Shown here: piece by piece, positions 44,401 to 54,433 of the stretch
How positions within the stretch are numbered: position 1 is the stretch's first letter
Layout: each line of letters opens with the position of its first letter
Origin: Trichomonas vaginalis G3
Taxonomy: Eukaryota; Parabasalia; Trichomonadida; Trichomonadidae
Length of the DNA: 64,000 nucleotides
NCBI RefSeq assembly: GCF_026262505.1
Contig: NC_067207.1
Coordinates: 8,462,082-8,526,081 of the forward strand
Direction of reading: 5' to 3'
Made by a program: the position numbers and the translations under genes
The notes under the pieces: model-generated
What the model saw: only the letters and a program-made list of their open reading frames with translations
What the model was told of the DNA's origin: nothing
Databases searched by the model: none

Positions 44401-46154
44401 TGGTTTTCCACATGTGTTGTTCGAATCTAACTCTTGCTAATTTTGATAGATTATGTTCAATGACGAAATACATTTTCGATAAATTTTCTCCAGTTATATT
44501 TAACTGCTCAACACCTCCAATTGCAAGATTACTCCATTGTTTCTTCATTGTTTCCACCAAGAACTACAATAAACTTGATACAGTTGGTGGATTGTTTGTT
44601 AGTTTATTCAACAATGATTTAGAAAAATGCCATAATAATAACAGAAGTGCTGTTATTGCAATGAGATTTGTTTCATTGTTAACTCATCAAGAAATAATCA
44701 AAGAAGAAGTTGGAAGTTTCTTGGAAAAGATGAGTACGAGTTCTAACAATGCTTTGAGGAATTTCGCATTGACATTCATGAAAATCAGAAAGAACTCAAT
44801 GAATTTGACATCTGAACAAGTTCATTTCGACAGAGTTCCTGAATTAATGATGGAAAGAGTTTTCCTGTTTAGAACATGTCCTGATCACATGTTAACCATT
44901 TTGGATGAAATTGCAAACTATCATTTGAACCAGGATATGAAAATGGAATACGTTTACACATTGATTCTTAAGATGGCAATTATCTTGGAATTCGGAGTTT
45001 TCATAGGCGAAATTCCAAATTTGTTTGGAACAAAACACTGCGCAAGTCAGTTTTTGAAGAATTTACCAATCGCTGAATCAATATACTGCCATGATGCTTT
45101 CATTAATGATATGCCGAAAGTTCCAGGATTCTGTGGAAATCCTTGTTTCTCACAGAGTGGCTTATTGGGAATAATGATTTCAACAAGCGAATACTGCCAA
45201 AAGAACCAACTTTTCGATGCCGCAACTTATTTGTATGACATTGCAATGCCTCTTTTGGAATACTCCAGATTGTATTCGATGTGTTCCCAGTTCCTTGGAA
45301 TATTCTCCGGTTTGTTTAGAGCTGAAGCTGCAGCTCCAAGTATGAATTCCGATGTGATGCAAGACAGATATTTCAGAGTTATTTTAACAGGAAAAATCTT
45401 TGGCGAAGATGAAAACAAAGGTTATGTTTACCACGCTAACAGATTGACAAGAGTTTTCGATATCTCAAAACAAATTGTTGCTTCTTATAACCAGATCTAT
45501 AATGGAAAGATTGATTTGCTTCAAGCATCTGCCGGACAAAGAGATCCAACAATGGGATACATAAATGTAACATTTATTGAGCCATATCACGATGATGATG
45601 ACGAATTAAGTGTCGGACAAGTGAATTTAACTGATGAATTCTACTTCGACACACCTTTCGTTCCTAACTCAAACAAAGCACAAGGCACAGTTGAAACGCA
45701 ATGGATCAGAAGGACAGTAATTAAAACTGCTCAGCCTTTGCCATGTCCATTGAGAAGAGTTCAAATTTTACCTGATCAAGAAAAAGTCATCGAATACGAA
45801 CCAATCAAAGTCGCTTATAGACAAATCAGGAATAGAACTAAGTCTATCTTAAGTGCTATCAATGATTGCGACTACTTGACAATCCAGCAGTTACTTCATG
45901 GTTCTCTTTTAGCACAAGTTAACGAAGGACCTGCAAAAATTGCAGAAGTTTTCTTGCAGGGAGATTCTCCTTTGAGGCCAAAGATGAAGAAGGAATTCTT
46001 GCTTTTCTTGGACGCAAACGAGAAAGGTGTGAAGAAACATGCAGAATGGGTTGCTGATAATCAAGCATTCGTTGCTTTGCAAGTTCAACTGGAAGCAGGT
46101 ATGGATGCATTACGCGAGAAATTAACACCTCTTCTTGAACTTGTTCAAGATTAA
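41445..46154 (+). CDS. DOCK-family guanine nucleotide exchange factor
   Basis: A 1569-residue intact frame; the ATG lies about 20-30 bases after candidate initiators (an alternative Met is at residue 11). DOCK proteins activate Rac/Cdc42-type GTPases at membranes and drive actin change. A C2-like DHR-1 domain lies at about 325-480 (NHQVFVSLKSANIKSNARNI); a helical middle follows; the DHR-2 exchange domain covers about 1150-1560. DHR-2 marks include RYFRVILTGKIFGEDENKGY, INVTFIEPYHDDD, FYFDTPFVPN, ETQWIRRTVIKTA and LLHGSLLAQVNEGPAKIAEVF; the last carries the Val that acts as nucleotide sensor in DOCK9. No SH3 or PH is obvious at the start. Adherent trichomonads turn amoeboid, a plausible setting for it. 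Confidence 0.9.
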   Translation: MNNNREISTKMEGFISSSPAELTTPIVNFKKDIENPFLTDDFRGSIKSHPDPNPTTDLFCKPGLEMSIVVPDNTPVIPQNKLTNLSTMFSNHTSSTASFDTPFSCIDSNDLFAKADAKPNEFPIGEYCQLTIQFDTVEAAFEDVEPVIITSFLYSLDSKKIISNSWKFSPKGSVGILQANRIPFSFKNVATFQIDPLLKTENIYFMILLSHPTTVENSTEIIKYYNTPNAQTRAVAQAHLKTTFPRVNNSYSQFAFGFMELNSIINGDDKFKLSKIYYVDNIDRDNIFEKIQECVQGKGKMMPININFIKLHSVENIIRPKVLAKPQPFLAPNHQVFVSLKSANIKSNARNILIKMTIRDTQHSRELPLLCNPLSQDALDTAVYSHCVYHEKAPKFIDDFIVDLPFPVQQEAYLVFEIFHVHAKVSDKSDTHIGTGSFKLIDKGTIQTGRHIEIPITLNGEKDKSSKVEISIKNNSCYQSDNANMNKLLNEKDLEKYIPLLSPELIITNLTSILNIFLEKMEEKSDDFNIDLLAKIQEASDTCSNVQSFTKYLAIFTKYFALKQKNPFRGVRKETNIQLTDFSNVNNSACATVLSTPTSLGNPDDLLDAFLSCPPSNLVPVSNSFPVQQDLLNMTEKKDLNNVHNKLIKGLNNYLNKNELKNIILFTDFIFSSIIKSMATTNVVDFDSFGDMCTSFCSAAIQVRRGEWKPTLSYSLFCQMLFDLGFFNEASLGIETMLKILTSNNVINDSLCSFICFTLKPSFFYITIANHINFKKEFNNMIKFLLGHKDQKINHIIRRVCRGIIKCCQTYEPKVAREVSDCLLPILIDLNTNALPPMNEVYSLLSLFIFILNNMTERGLQDPSINRLSLYEVAHYLLNHINEKLFTKNKSKPKPDLQCSSKTIRNDMFSLPPQIPQIKKNRSQTDLKKLSIDGGSSATDNDDDLISFKEENIDPLNELHSAILSFMRVCVGSPVGDVKPDGLINLVFHMCCSNLTLANFDRLCSMTKYIFDKFSPVIFNCSTPPIARLLHCFFIVSTKNYNKLDTVGGLFVSLFNNDLEKCHNNNRSAVIAMRFVSLLTHQEIIKEEVGSFLEKMSTSSNNALRNFALTFMKIRKNSMNLTSEQVHFDRVPELMMERVFLFRTCPDHMLTILDEIANYHLNQDMKMEYVYTLILKMAIILEFGVFIGEIPNLFGTKHCASQFLKNLPIAESIYCHDAFINDMPKVPGFCGNPCFSQSGLLGIMISTSEYCQKNQLFDAATYLYDIAMPLLEYSRLYSMCSQFLGIFSGLFRAEAAAPSMNSDVMQDRYFRVILTGKIFGEDENKGYVYHANRLTRVFDISKQIVASYNQIYNGKIDLLQASAGQRDPTMGYINVTFIEPYHDDDDELSVGQVNLTDEFYFDTPFVPNSNKAQGTVETQWIRRTVIKTAQPLPCPLRRVQILPDQEKVIEYEPIKVAYRQIRNRTKSILSAINDCDYLTIQQLLHGSLLAQVNEGPAKIAEVFLQGDSPLRPKMKKEFLLFLDANEKGVKKHAEWVADNQAFVALQVQLEAGMDALREKLTPLLELVQD

Positions 46155-46304
46155 TTATTTTATATCTTTTTTATTCTTATCTTAAAATGTTTCTATATAA
46201 TGCAATATTTTTGGAATTTTTATATCTTGGCAATTTAATTTACGTCAAGACTGCCAATTTATATGTGATATTGTAAAATCTGATATATATGAAATAAATT
46301 CCAT

Positions 46305-47357
46305 TTATGATATGAATATTTCAAATAAAAGGAAAATATGATATGAATATGCAATTATTTTGCATGTGCATATGTCATATGAGAGAAATGAAATTACTGC
46401 AAATCCATCACCGATATTGCCACGGGGAATAGAATAATCAGAAGATGATGGAGATGGATATGATTCATATCCGCTCTTAATGATTGTGGAACTGAAGAAA
46501 ATTCCTGAGTAATGGATGCTTTGATTTGAGAGATGAATGGTATTTTGCGATGTTGATGTATTCAGAATCGCATTACATCCTTCATGTCCAGATATGAACG
46601 ATGATCCTGAAGATCCTACTCCAACATGACAATTAGCCTTGGCACTTCCAGCACCGCCAAAATAGCTTCCGTTTCCACCAGAGGTATAACTTAGATCAAC
46701 TTGAATGGGATCGCTACCGATCCCGAATTTTCCATCATCTGCTGAATATTCGTTGTTTCTCCCGCCTATTCCGCCATGCTCTTGTGTTGCGGCAAATGCC
46801 TTTACGGCAGGTTCTAGTGGAAAACATTCAGAATCAATTGTTAGAATTCCGTCAAATCCAGTCAGATTTCCACCGTGAGTTCCGGTGATATACCCTACAT
46901 GTTTGTGGCCCCCTACACCCCCAGCAGCCACCATTATTCGGCTCTTTAGACTTTCAAAATTATTCCACTCATCAGCAACTAATCGGATGTCAGAGGAGCC
47001 ACCGCTTGATCCAGCTTTTATAGAGCCTCGCCCACCACCATTAAATGTGCGAGGACCGTTTAATTTGCCTTGTTGACCAAGGTATACATACAGTGTCATT
47101 TCTTGGGAAACAGTTAAGTGGCCGCTGGTGTATGAACCGCGACCTGCAAGATTGGGATCATTGTTTGGGTAGCCGCCTGAGGCACCAAAAAGCTCAATTT
47201 TATAAATTCCGCGTGACAATCTAACAACATATGGTGTGCATACTTGTGTGCTGCTACTGCATGGATATCGAAGAATCTGATAATTATCTGATTTGTCATC
47301 AACGTTCCTTTGGCCTTTTGTTTCATCATATAAAGATACACTGATGCGTCCTGGCAT
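46305..47357 (-). CDS. glycine-rich (ALK-like GRD) protein, array copy 1
   Basis: A 350-residue intact frame starting MPGRISVSLYDETKG. Residues 45-300 are Gly-rich with the pattern of the glycine-rich domain family that includes ALK/LTK receptors: IELFGASGGYP, LYVYLGQQGKL, FNGGGRGS, SSDIRL, SRIMVAAGGVGGH and GSSGSSFISGHEG. No signal peptide is visible at the start; the last 30 residues are hydrophobic (YSYHIFLLFEIFIS), a possible tail anchor. The first 120 codons and the upstream spacer match copies 2-8 closely, while the centre from SSDIRL onward differs clearly, so this copy is a mosaic. Function in trichomonads is unknown; surface or adhesion roles are only a guess. Confidence 0.85.
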   Translation of the reverse strand: MPGRISVSLYDETKGQRNVDDKSDNYQILRYPCSSSTQVCTPYVVRLSRGIYKIELFGASGGYPNNDPNLAGRGSYTSGHLTVSQEMTLYVYLGQQGKLNGPRTFNGGGRGSIKAGSSGGSSDIRLVADEWNNFESLKSRIMVAAGGVGGHKHVGYITGTHGGNLTGFDGILTIDSECFPLEPAVKAFAATQEHGGIGGRNNEYSADDGKFGIGSDPIQVDLSYTSGGNGSYFGGAGSAKANCHVGVGSSGSSFISGHEGCNAILNTSTSQNTIHLSNQSIHYSGIFFSSTIIKSGYESYPSPSSSDYSIPRGNIGDGFAVISFLSYDICTCKIIAYSYHIFLLFEIFIS

Positions 47358-47465
47358 AATATTTCACCTACCTTTAATCTTCTTGAATGTTTGTCGTCTT
47401 ATTGAAGACGAAGATAAAATATGTCAAAAAGTGATGTATTGTAATTTTAAAATTCGTCCTTTTAA

Positions 47466-47585
47466 GGGTACACTTACGCCCATCTGACTTTAATTCAAAT
47501 TTCTGACAACTGGCGTGAAGCGTCATTGAAATTCAACCTTAAACATCTGAACTGAATGTCATGTCAGATGGGCGTATGTGCACTC
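47466..47585. mobile_element. TTAA-flanked 120-bp MITE, copy a
   Basis: TTAA flanks both sides (47,462-47,465 and 47,586-47,589). The terminal inverted repeats are 23 bp long and match at 20 positions; the inner 14 bases (tacgcccatctgac) are perfect. There is no coding capacity. The TTAA target suggests a Kolobok or piggyBac-type parent, but the ends differ from those of the Kolobok-type element at 28,451. The same copy occurs at 48,823-48,942, 50,178-50,296, 51,533-51,652, 52,887-53,006, 54,233-54,352 and 55,586-55,706. Confidence 0.85.
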
Positions 47586-47667
47586 TTAATTTAAATTTTT
47601 TACTGCTCTTTGGGTTCCTCGAATCCGAAAACTTTTTGATAATTAAATTACAAAAGAAAATTTTAAC

Positions 47668-48714
47668 TCAAAATGAAATAATGATTTCAAAGAATAGAAA
47701 GATATGAAATGAAAATGAGATGCATCGACATGTAAATAGTTCATATGGAAAGAAGGTAATAATAGCATAGCCATTACCAACATTACCTTTGGGTGTTGAA
47801 TCATCCGAATAATAGGAATATAATTCGTATCCGCTCTTAATGATAGTAGAACTAAAAGAAATTCCTGAATAATGGATACTTTGGTTTGAGAGATGAATAT
47901 CATCTTGCGATGTTGATGTATTCAGAATCGCATTACACCCACCATGTCCAGATATGAACGATGATCCTGAAGATCCTATTCCCACACAGCAAAGTCCTAC
48001 AGAACTTCCAGCACCGCTAAAATATCCCCCACTTCCTCCTGATGGATATTTCTGGTTATTAGCAGGATTTCCACCAATTCCGAACTTTCCGTCTTCTCCA
48101 GAGATGGTATTGCTTTTTCCACTTATTCCGCCTCGTTCTTTGGTAGCTCCAAAAGCCTTCGAAACTTGTTCAGGAGGAGAGCAATTTGGATCATATGTTA
48201 AAATCCCATCAAATCCTGTCAGATTTCCACCATGAGTTCCAGTGTGAAAGTATGCATGTAGATGACCTCCAACGCCACCTGCTGCAACCATGATTCGGCT
48301 CTTAAGGCTTTCAAAATTACCCCACTGGCCTGGGGTCAATCGAATATCAGTAGAGCCACCGCTTGATCCAGCCTTTATAGAGCCTCGCCCACCACCATTA
48401 AATGTGCGAGGACCGTTTAATTTGCCTTGTTGACCAAGGTATACATACAGTGTCATTTCTTGGGAAACAGTTAAGTGGCCGCTGGTGTATGAACCGCGAC
48501 CTGCAAGATTGGGATCATTGTTTGGGTAGCCGCCTGAGGCACCAAAAAGCTCAATTTTATAAATTCCGCGTGACAATCTAACAACATATGGTGTGCATAC
48601 TTGTGTGCTGCTACTGCATGGATATCGAAGAATCTGATAATTATCTGATTTGTCATCAACGTTCCTTTGGCCTTTTGTTTCATCATATAAAGATACACTG
48701 ATGCGTCCTGGCAT
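47668..48714 (-). CDS. glycine-rich (ALK-like GRD) protein, array copy 2
   Basis: A 348-residue intact frame and the best reference copy of the main subfamily. It has the same domain layout as copy 1, with a different centre (LTPGQWGNFESLKSR, AYFHTGTHGGNL, NPANNQKYPSGGSGGY) and tail (YELFTCRCISFSFHIFLFFE). Cys residues in the centre and tail (VGLCCVGIGSSG, FTCRC) are conserved among copies 2-5. Confidence 0.88.
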   Translation of the reverse strand: MPGRISVSLYDETKGQRNVDDKSDNYQILRYPCSSSTQVCTPYVVRLSRGIYKIELFGASGGYPNNDPNLAGRGSYTSGHLTVSQEMTLYVYLGQQGKLNGPRTFNGGGRGSIKAGSSGGSTDIRLTPGQWGNFESLKSRIMVAAGGVGGHLHAYFHTGTHGGNLTGFDGILTYDPNCSPPEQVSKAFGATKERGGISGKSNTISGEDGKFGIGGNPANNQKYPSGGSGGYFSGAGSSVGLCCVGIGSSGSSFISGHGGCNAILNTSTSQDDIHLSNQSIHYSGISFSSTIIKSGYELYSYYSDDSTPKGNVGNGYAIITFFPYELFTCRCISFSFHIFLFFEIIISF

Positions 48715-48822
48715 AATATTTCACCTACCTTTAATCTTCTTGAATGTTTGTCGTCTTATTGAAGACGAAGATAAAATATGTCAAAAAGTGATGTATTGTA
48801 ATTTTAAAATTCGTCCTTTTAA

Positions 48823-48942
48823 GGGTACACTTACGCCCATCTGACTTTAATTCAAATTTCTGACAACTGGCGTGAAGCGTCATTGAAATTCAACCTTAAA
48901 CATCTGAACTGAATGTCATGTCAGATGGGCGTATGTGCACTC
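48823..48942. mobile_element. TTAA-flanked 120-bp MITE, copy b
   Basis: Same element as at 47,466-47,585, flanked by TTAA, in the spacer before copy 2. Confidence 0.85.
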
Positions 48943-49024
48943 TTAATTTAAATTTTTTACTGCTCTTTGGGTTCCTCGAATCCGAAAACTTTTTGATAAT
49001 TAAATTACAAAAGAAAATTTTAAC

Positions 49025-50069
49025 TCAAAATGAAATAATGATTTCAAAGAATAGAAAGATATGAAATGAAAATGAGATGCATCGACATGTAAATAGTTCA
49101 TATGGAAAGAAGGTAATAATAGCATAGCCATTACCAACATTACCTTTGGGTGTTGAATCATCCGAATAATAGGAATATAATTCGTATCCGCTCTTAATGA
49201 TAGTAGAACTAAAAGAAATTCCTGAATAATGGATACTTTGGTTTGAGAGATGAATATCATCTTGCGATGTTGATGTATTCAGAATCGCATTACACCCACC
49301 ATGTCCAGATATGAACGATGATCCTGAAGATCCTATTCCACACAGCAAAGTCCTACAGAACTTCCAGCACCGCTAAAATATCCCCCACTTCCTCCTGATG
49401 GATATTTCTGGTTATTAGCAGGATTTCCACCAATTCCGAACTTTCCGTCTTCTCCAGAGATGGTATTGCTTTTTCCACTTATTCCGCCTCGTTCTTTGGT
49501 AGCTCCAAAAGCCTTCGAAACTTGTTCAGGAGGAGAGCAATTTGGATCATATGTTAAAATCCCATCAAATCCTGTCAGATTTCCACCATGAGTTCCAGTG
49601 TGAAAGTATGCATGTAGATGACCTCCAACGCCACCTGCTGCAACCATGATTCGGCTCTTAAGGCTTTCAAAATTACCCCACTGGCCTGGGGTCAATCGAA
49701 TATCAGTAGAGCCACCGCTTGATCCAGCCTTTATAGAGCCTCGCCCACCACCATTAAATGTGCGAGGACCGTTTAATTTGCCTTGTTGACCAAGGTATAC
49801 ATACAGTGTCATTTCTTGGGAAACAGTTAAGTGGCCGCTGGTGTATGAACGCGACCTGCAAGATTGGGATCATTGTTTGGGTAGCCGCCTGAGGCACCAA
49901 AAAGCTCAATTTTATAAATTCCGCGTGACAATCTAACAACATATGGTGTGCATACTTGTGTGCTGCTACTGCATGGATATCGAAGAATCTGATAATTATC
50001 TGATTTGTCATCAACGTTCCTTTGGCCTTTTGTTTCATCATATAAAGATACACTGATGCGTCCTGGCAT
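49025..50069 (-). pseudogene. glycine-rich protein, array copy 3 (two small frameshifts)
   Basis: Near-identical to copy 2 but with two single-base deletions in short base runs, near 49,850 (gaacgcg for gaaccgcg) and 49,338 (ttccac for ttcccac). The frame is therefore in three pieces: 49,827-50,069, 49,333-49,812 and 49,025-49,348. The changes look like either very recent decay or consensus errors in a repeated region. Confidence 0.85.
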
Positions 50070-50177
50070 AATATTTCACCTACCTTTAATCTTCTTGAAT
50101 GTTTGTCGTCTTATTGAAGACGAAGATAAAATATGTCAAAAAGTGATGTATTGTAATTTTAAAATTCGTCCTTTTAA

Positions 50178-50296
50178 GGGTACACTTACGCCCATCTGAC
50201 TTTAATTCAAATTTCTGACAACTGGCGTGAAGCGTCATTGAAATTCAACCTTAAACATCTGAACTGAATGTCATGTCAGATGGCGTATGTGCACTC
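50178..50296. mobile_element. TTAA-flanked MITE, copy c
   Basis: Same MITE as in the other spacers, 119 bp because one G is missing in its right inverted repeat (atggcg for atgggcg). Confidence 0.85.
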
Positions 50297-50353
50297 TTAA
50301 TTTAAATTTTTTACTGCTCTTTGGGTTCCTCGAATCCGAAAACTTTTTGATAA

Positions 50354-51424
50354 TTAAATTACAAAAGAAAATTTTAACTCAAAATGAAATAATGATTTCA
50401 AAGAATAGAAAGATATGAAATGAAAATGAGATGCATCGACATGTAAATAGTTCATATGGAAAGAAGGTAATAATAGCATAGCCATTACCAACATTACTTT
50501 GGGTGTTGAATCATCCGAATAATAGGAATATAATTCGTATCCGCTCTTAATGATAGTAGAACTAAAAGAAATTCCTGAATAATGGATACTTTGGTTTGAG
50601 AGATGAATATCATCTTGCGATGTTGATGTATTCAGAATCGCATTACACCCACCATGTCCAGATATGAACGATGATCCTGAAGATCCTATTCCCACACAGC
50701 AAAGTCCTACAGAACTTCCAGCACCGCTAAAATATCCCCCACTTCCTCCTGATGGATATTTCTGGTTATTAGCAGGATTTCCACCAATTCCGAACTTTCC
50801 GTCTTCTCCAGAGATGGTATTGCTTTTTCCACTTATTCCGCCTCGTTCTTTGGTAGCTCCAAAAGCCTTCGAAACTTGTTCAGGAGGAGAGCAATTTGGA
50901 TCATATGTTAAAATCCCATCAAATCCTGTCAGATTTCCACCATGAGTTCCAGTGTGAAAGTATGCATGTAGATGACCTCCAACGCCACCTGCTGCAACCA
51001 TGATTCGGCTCTTAAGGCTTTCAAAATTACCCCACTGGCCTGGGGTCAATCGAATATCAGTAGAGCCACCGCTTGATCCAGCCTTTATAGAGCCTCGCCC
51101 ACCACCATTAAATGTGCGAGGACCGTTTAATTTGCCTTGTTGACCAAGGTATACATACAGTGTCATTTCTTGGGAAACAGTTAAGTGGCCGCTGGTGTAT
51201 GAACCGCGACCTGCAAGATTGGGATCATTGTTTGGGTAGCCGCCTGAGGCACCAAAAAGCTCAATTTTATAAATTCCGCGTGACAATCTAACAACATATG
51301 GTGTGCATACTTGTGTGCTGCTACTGCATGGATATCGAAGAATCTGATAATTATCTGATTTGTCATCAACGTTCCTTTGGCCTTTTGTTTCATCATATAA
51401 AGATACACTGATGCGTCCTGGCAT
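50354..51424 (-). CDS. glycine-rich protein, array copy 4 (altered tail)
   Basis: A 356-residue frame identical in layout to copy 2 until near residue 310, where a missing C (near 50,497; ttacttt for ttaccttt) shifts the frame. The last 45 residues are then unrelated to the family tail, and the hydrophobic FHIFLFFE end is lost. Could be a real variant or a base-call error. Confidence 0.75.
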   Translation of the reverse strand: MPGRISVSLYDETKGQRNVDDKSDNYQILRYPCSSSTQVCTPYVVRLSRGIYKIELFGASGGYPNNDPNLAGRGSYTSGHLTVSQEMTLYVYLGQQGKLNGPRTFNGGGRGSIKAGSSGGSTDIRLTPGQWGNFESLKSRIMVAAGGVGGHLHAYFHTGTHGGNLTGFDGILTYDPNCSPPEQVSKAFGATKERGGISGKSNTISGEDGKFGIGGNPANNQKYPSGGSGGYFSGAGSSVGLCCVGIGSSGSSFISGHGGCNAILNTSTSQDDIHLSNQSIHYSGISFSSTIIKSGYELYSYYSDDSTPKVMLVMAMLLLPSFHMNYLHVDASHFHFISFYSLKSLFHFELKFSFVI

Positions 51425-51532
51425 AATATTTCACCTACCTTTAATCTTCTTGAATGTTTGTCGTCTTATTGAAGACGAAGATAAAATATGTCAAAAAGTG
51501 ATGTATTGTAATTTTAAAATTCGTCCTTTTAA

Positions 51533-51652
51533 GGGTACACTTACGCCCATCTGACTTTAATTCAAATTTCTGACAACTGGCGTGAAGCGTCATTGAAATT
51601 CAACCTTAAACATCTGAACTGAATGTCATGTCAGATGGGCGTATGTGCACTC
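51533..51652. mobile_element. TTAA-flanked 120-bp MITE, copy d
   Basis: Same MITE, flanked by TTAA, in the spacer before copy 4. Confidence 0.85.
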
Positions 51653-51734
51653 TTAATTTAAATTTTTTACTGCTCTTTGGGTTCCTCGAATCCGAAAACT
51701 TTTTGATAATTAAATTACAAAAGAAAATTTTAAC

Positions 51735-52778
51735 TCAAAATGAAATAATGATTTCAAAGAATAGAAAGATATGAAATGAAAATGAGATGCATCGACATGT
51801 AAATAGTTCATATGGAAAGAAGGTAATAATAGCATAGCCATTACCAACATTACCTTTGGGTGTTGAATCATCCGAATAATAGGAATATAATTCGTATCCG
51901 CTCTTAATGATAGTAGAACTAAAAGAAATTCCTGAATAATGGATACTTTGGTTTGAGAGATGAATATCATCTTGCGATGTTGATGTATTCAGAATCGCAT
52001 TACACCCACCATGTCCAGATATGAACGATGATCCTGAAGATCCTATTCCCACACAGCAAAGTCCTACAGAACTTCCAGCACCGCTAAAATATCCCCCACT
52101 TCCTCCTGATGGATATTTCTGGTTATTAGCAGGATTTCCACCAATTCCGAACTTTCCGTCTTCTCCAGAGATGGTATTGCTTTTTCCACTTATTCCGCCT
52201 CGTTCTTTGGTAGCTCCAAAAGCCTTCGAAACTTGTTCAGGAGGAGAGCAATTTGGATCATATGTTAAAATCCCATCAAATCCTGTCAGATTTCCACCAT
52301 GAGTTCCAGTGTGAAAGTATGCATGTAGATGACCTCCAACGCCACCTGCTGCAACCATGATTCGGCTCTTAAGGCTTTCAAAATTACCCCACTGGCCTGG
52401 GGTCAATCGAATATCAGTAGAGCCACCGCTTGATCCAGCTTTTATAGAGCCTCGCCCACCACCATTAAATGTGCGAGGACCGTTTAATTTGCCTTGTTGA
52501 CCAAGGTATACATACAGTGTCATTTCTTGGGAAACAGTTAAGTGGCCGCTGGTGTATGAACCGCGACCTGCAAGATTGGGATCATTGTTTGGGTAGCCGC
52601 CTGAGGCACCAAAAAGCTCAATTTTATAAATTCCGCGTGACAATCTAACAACATATGGTGTGCATACTTGTGCTGCTACTGCATGGATATCGAAGAATCT
52701 GATAATTATCTGATTTGTCATCAACGTTCCTTTGGCCTTTGTTTCATCATATAAAGATACACTGATGCGTCCTGGCAT
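51735..52778 (-). CDS. glycine-rich protein, array copy 5 (compensated shift near start)
   Basis: A 347-residue open frame. Residues 15-36 are read in another frame because one T is missing near 52,740 and two bases (tg) near 52,670; the two changes cancel and the rest matches copy 2. A three-base net loss split over two places is unusual and fits either tolerated variation in a non-critical segment or consensus error. Confidence 0.8.
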   Translation of the reverse strand: MPGRISVSLYDETKAKGTLMTNQIIIRFFDIHAVAAQVCTPYVVRLSRGIYKIELFGASGGYPNNDPNLAGRGSYTSGHLTVSQEMTLYVYLGQQGKLNGPRTFNGGGRGSIKAGSSGGSTDIRLTPGQWGNFESLKSRIMVAAGGVGGHLHAYFHTGTHGGNLTGFDGILTYDPNCSPPEQVSKAFGATKERGGISGKSNTISGEDGKFGIGGNPANNQKYPSGGSGGYFSGAGSSVGLCCVGIGSSGSSFISGHGGCNAILNTSTSQDDIHLSNQSIHYSGISFSSTIIKSGYELYSYYSDDSTPKGNVGNGYAIITFFPYELFTCRCISFSFHIFLFFEIIISF

Positions 52779-52886
52779 AATATTTCACCTACCTTTAATC
52801 TTCTTGAATGTTTGTCGTCTTATTGAAGACGAAGATAAAATATGTCAAAAAGTGATGTATTGTAATTTTAAAATTCGTCCTTTTAA

Positions 52887-53006
52887 GGGTACACTTACGC
52901 CCATCTGACTTTAATTCAAATTTCTGACAACTGGCGTGAAGCGTCATTGAAATTCAACCTTAAACATCTGAACTGAATGTCATGTCAGATGGGCGTATGT
53001 GCACTC
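52887..53006. mobile_element. TTAA-flanked 120-bp MITE, copy e
   Basis: Same MITE, flanked by TTAA, in the spacer before copy 5. Confidence 0.85.
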
Positions 53007-53087
53007 TTAATTTAAATTTTTTACTGCTCTTTGGGTTCCTCGAATCCGAAAACTTTTTGATAATTAAATTACAAAAGAAAATTTTAA

Positions 53088-54134
53088 CTCAAAATGAAAT
53101 AATGATTTCAAAGAATAGAAAGATATGAAATGAAAATGAGATGCATCGACATGTAAATAGTTCATATGGAAAGAAGGTAATAATAGCATAGCCATTACCA
53201 ACATTACCTTTGGGTGTTGAATCATCCGAATAATAGGAATATAATTCGTATCCGCTCTTAATGATAGTAGAACTAAAAGAAATTCCTGAATAATGGATAC
53301 TTTGGTTTGAGAGATGAATGGTATTTTGCGATGTTGATGTATTCAGAATCGCATTACATCCTTCATGTCCAGATATGAACGATGATCCTGAAGATCCTAC
53401 TCCAACATGACAATTAGCCTTGGCACTTCCAGCACCGCCAAAATAGCTTCCGTTTCCACCAGAGGTATAACTTAGATCAACTTGAATGGGATCCTACCGA
53501 TCCGAATTTTCCATCATCTGCTGAATATTCGTTGTTTTCCCGCCTATTCCGCCATGCTCTTGTGTTGCGGCAAATGCCTTTCGGCAGGTTCTAGTGGAAA
53601 ACATTCAGAATCAATTGTTAGAATTCCGTCAAATCCAGTCAGATTTCCACCGTGAGTTCCGGTGATATACTACATTTTGTGCCCCTACACCCAGCAGCCA
53701 CCATTATTCGGCTCTTTAGACTTTCAAAATTATTCCACTCATCAGCAACTAATCGATGTCAGAGGAGCCACCGCTTGATCCAGCTTTTATAGAGCCTCGC
53801 CCACCACCATTAAATGTGCGAGGACCGTTTAATTTGCCTTGTTGACCAAGGTATACATACAGTGTCATTTCTTGGGAAACAGTTAAGTGGCCGCTGGTGT
53901 ATGAACCGCGACCTGCAAGATTGGGATCATTGTTTGGGTAGCCGCCTGAGGCACCAAAAAGCTCAATTTTATAAATTCCGCGTGACAATCTAACAACATA
54001 TGGTGTGCATACTTGTGTGCTGCTACTGCATGGATATCGAAGAATCTGATAATTATCTGATTGTCATCAACGTTCCTTTGGCCTTTTGTTTCATCATATA
54101 AAGATACACTGATGCGTCCTGGCAAATATTTCAC
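53088..54134 (-). pseudogene. glycine-rich protein, array copy 6 (mosaic, many indels)
   Basis: The start codon region is damaged (gcaaatattt for gcataatattt) and at least eight one- or two-base losses follow, so no long frame remains. The centre (about 53,310-53,765) matches copy 1, including its ASDI-type centre and the cttcatgtccag block. The 3' part (53,088-53,305) matches copies 2-5. This copy is a recombinant of both types. Confidence 0.85.
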
Positions 54135-54232
54135 CTACCTTTAATCTTCTTGAATGTTTGTCGTCTTATTGAAGACGAAGATAAAATATGTCAAAAAGTG
54201 ATGTATTGTAATTTTAAAATTCGTCCTTTTAA

Positions 54233-54352
54233 GGGTACACTTACGCCCATCTGACTTTAATTCAAATTTCTGACAACTGGCGTGAAGCGTCATTGAAATT
54301 CAACCTTAAACATCTGAACTGAATGTCATGTCAGATGGGCGTATGTGCACTC
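54233..54352. mobile_element. TTAA-flanked 120-bp MITE, copy f
   Basis: Same MITE, flanked by TTAA, in the spacer before copy 6. Confidence 0.85.
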
Positions 54353-54433
54353 TTAATTTAAATTTTTTACTGCTCTTTGGTTCCTCGAATCCGAAAACTT
54401 TTTGATAATTAAATTACAAAAGAAAATTTTAAC

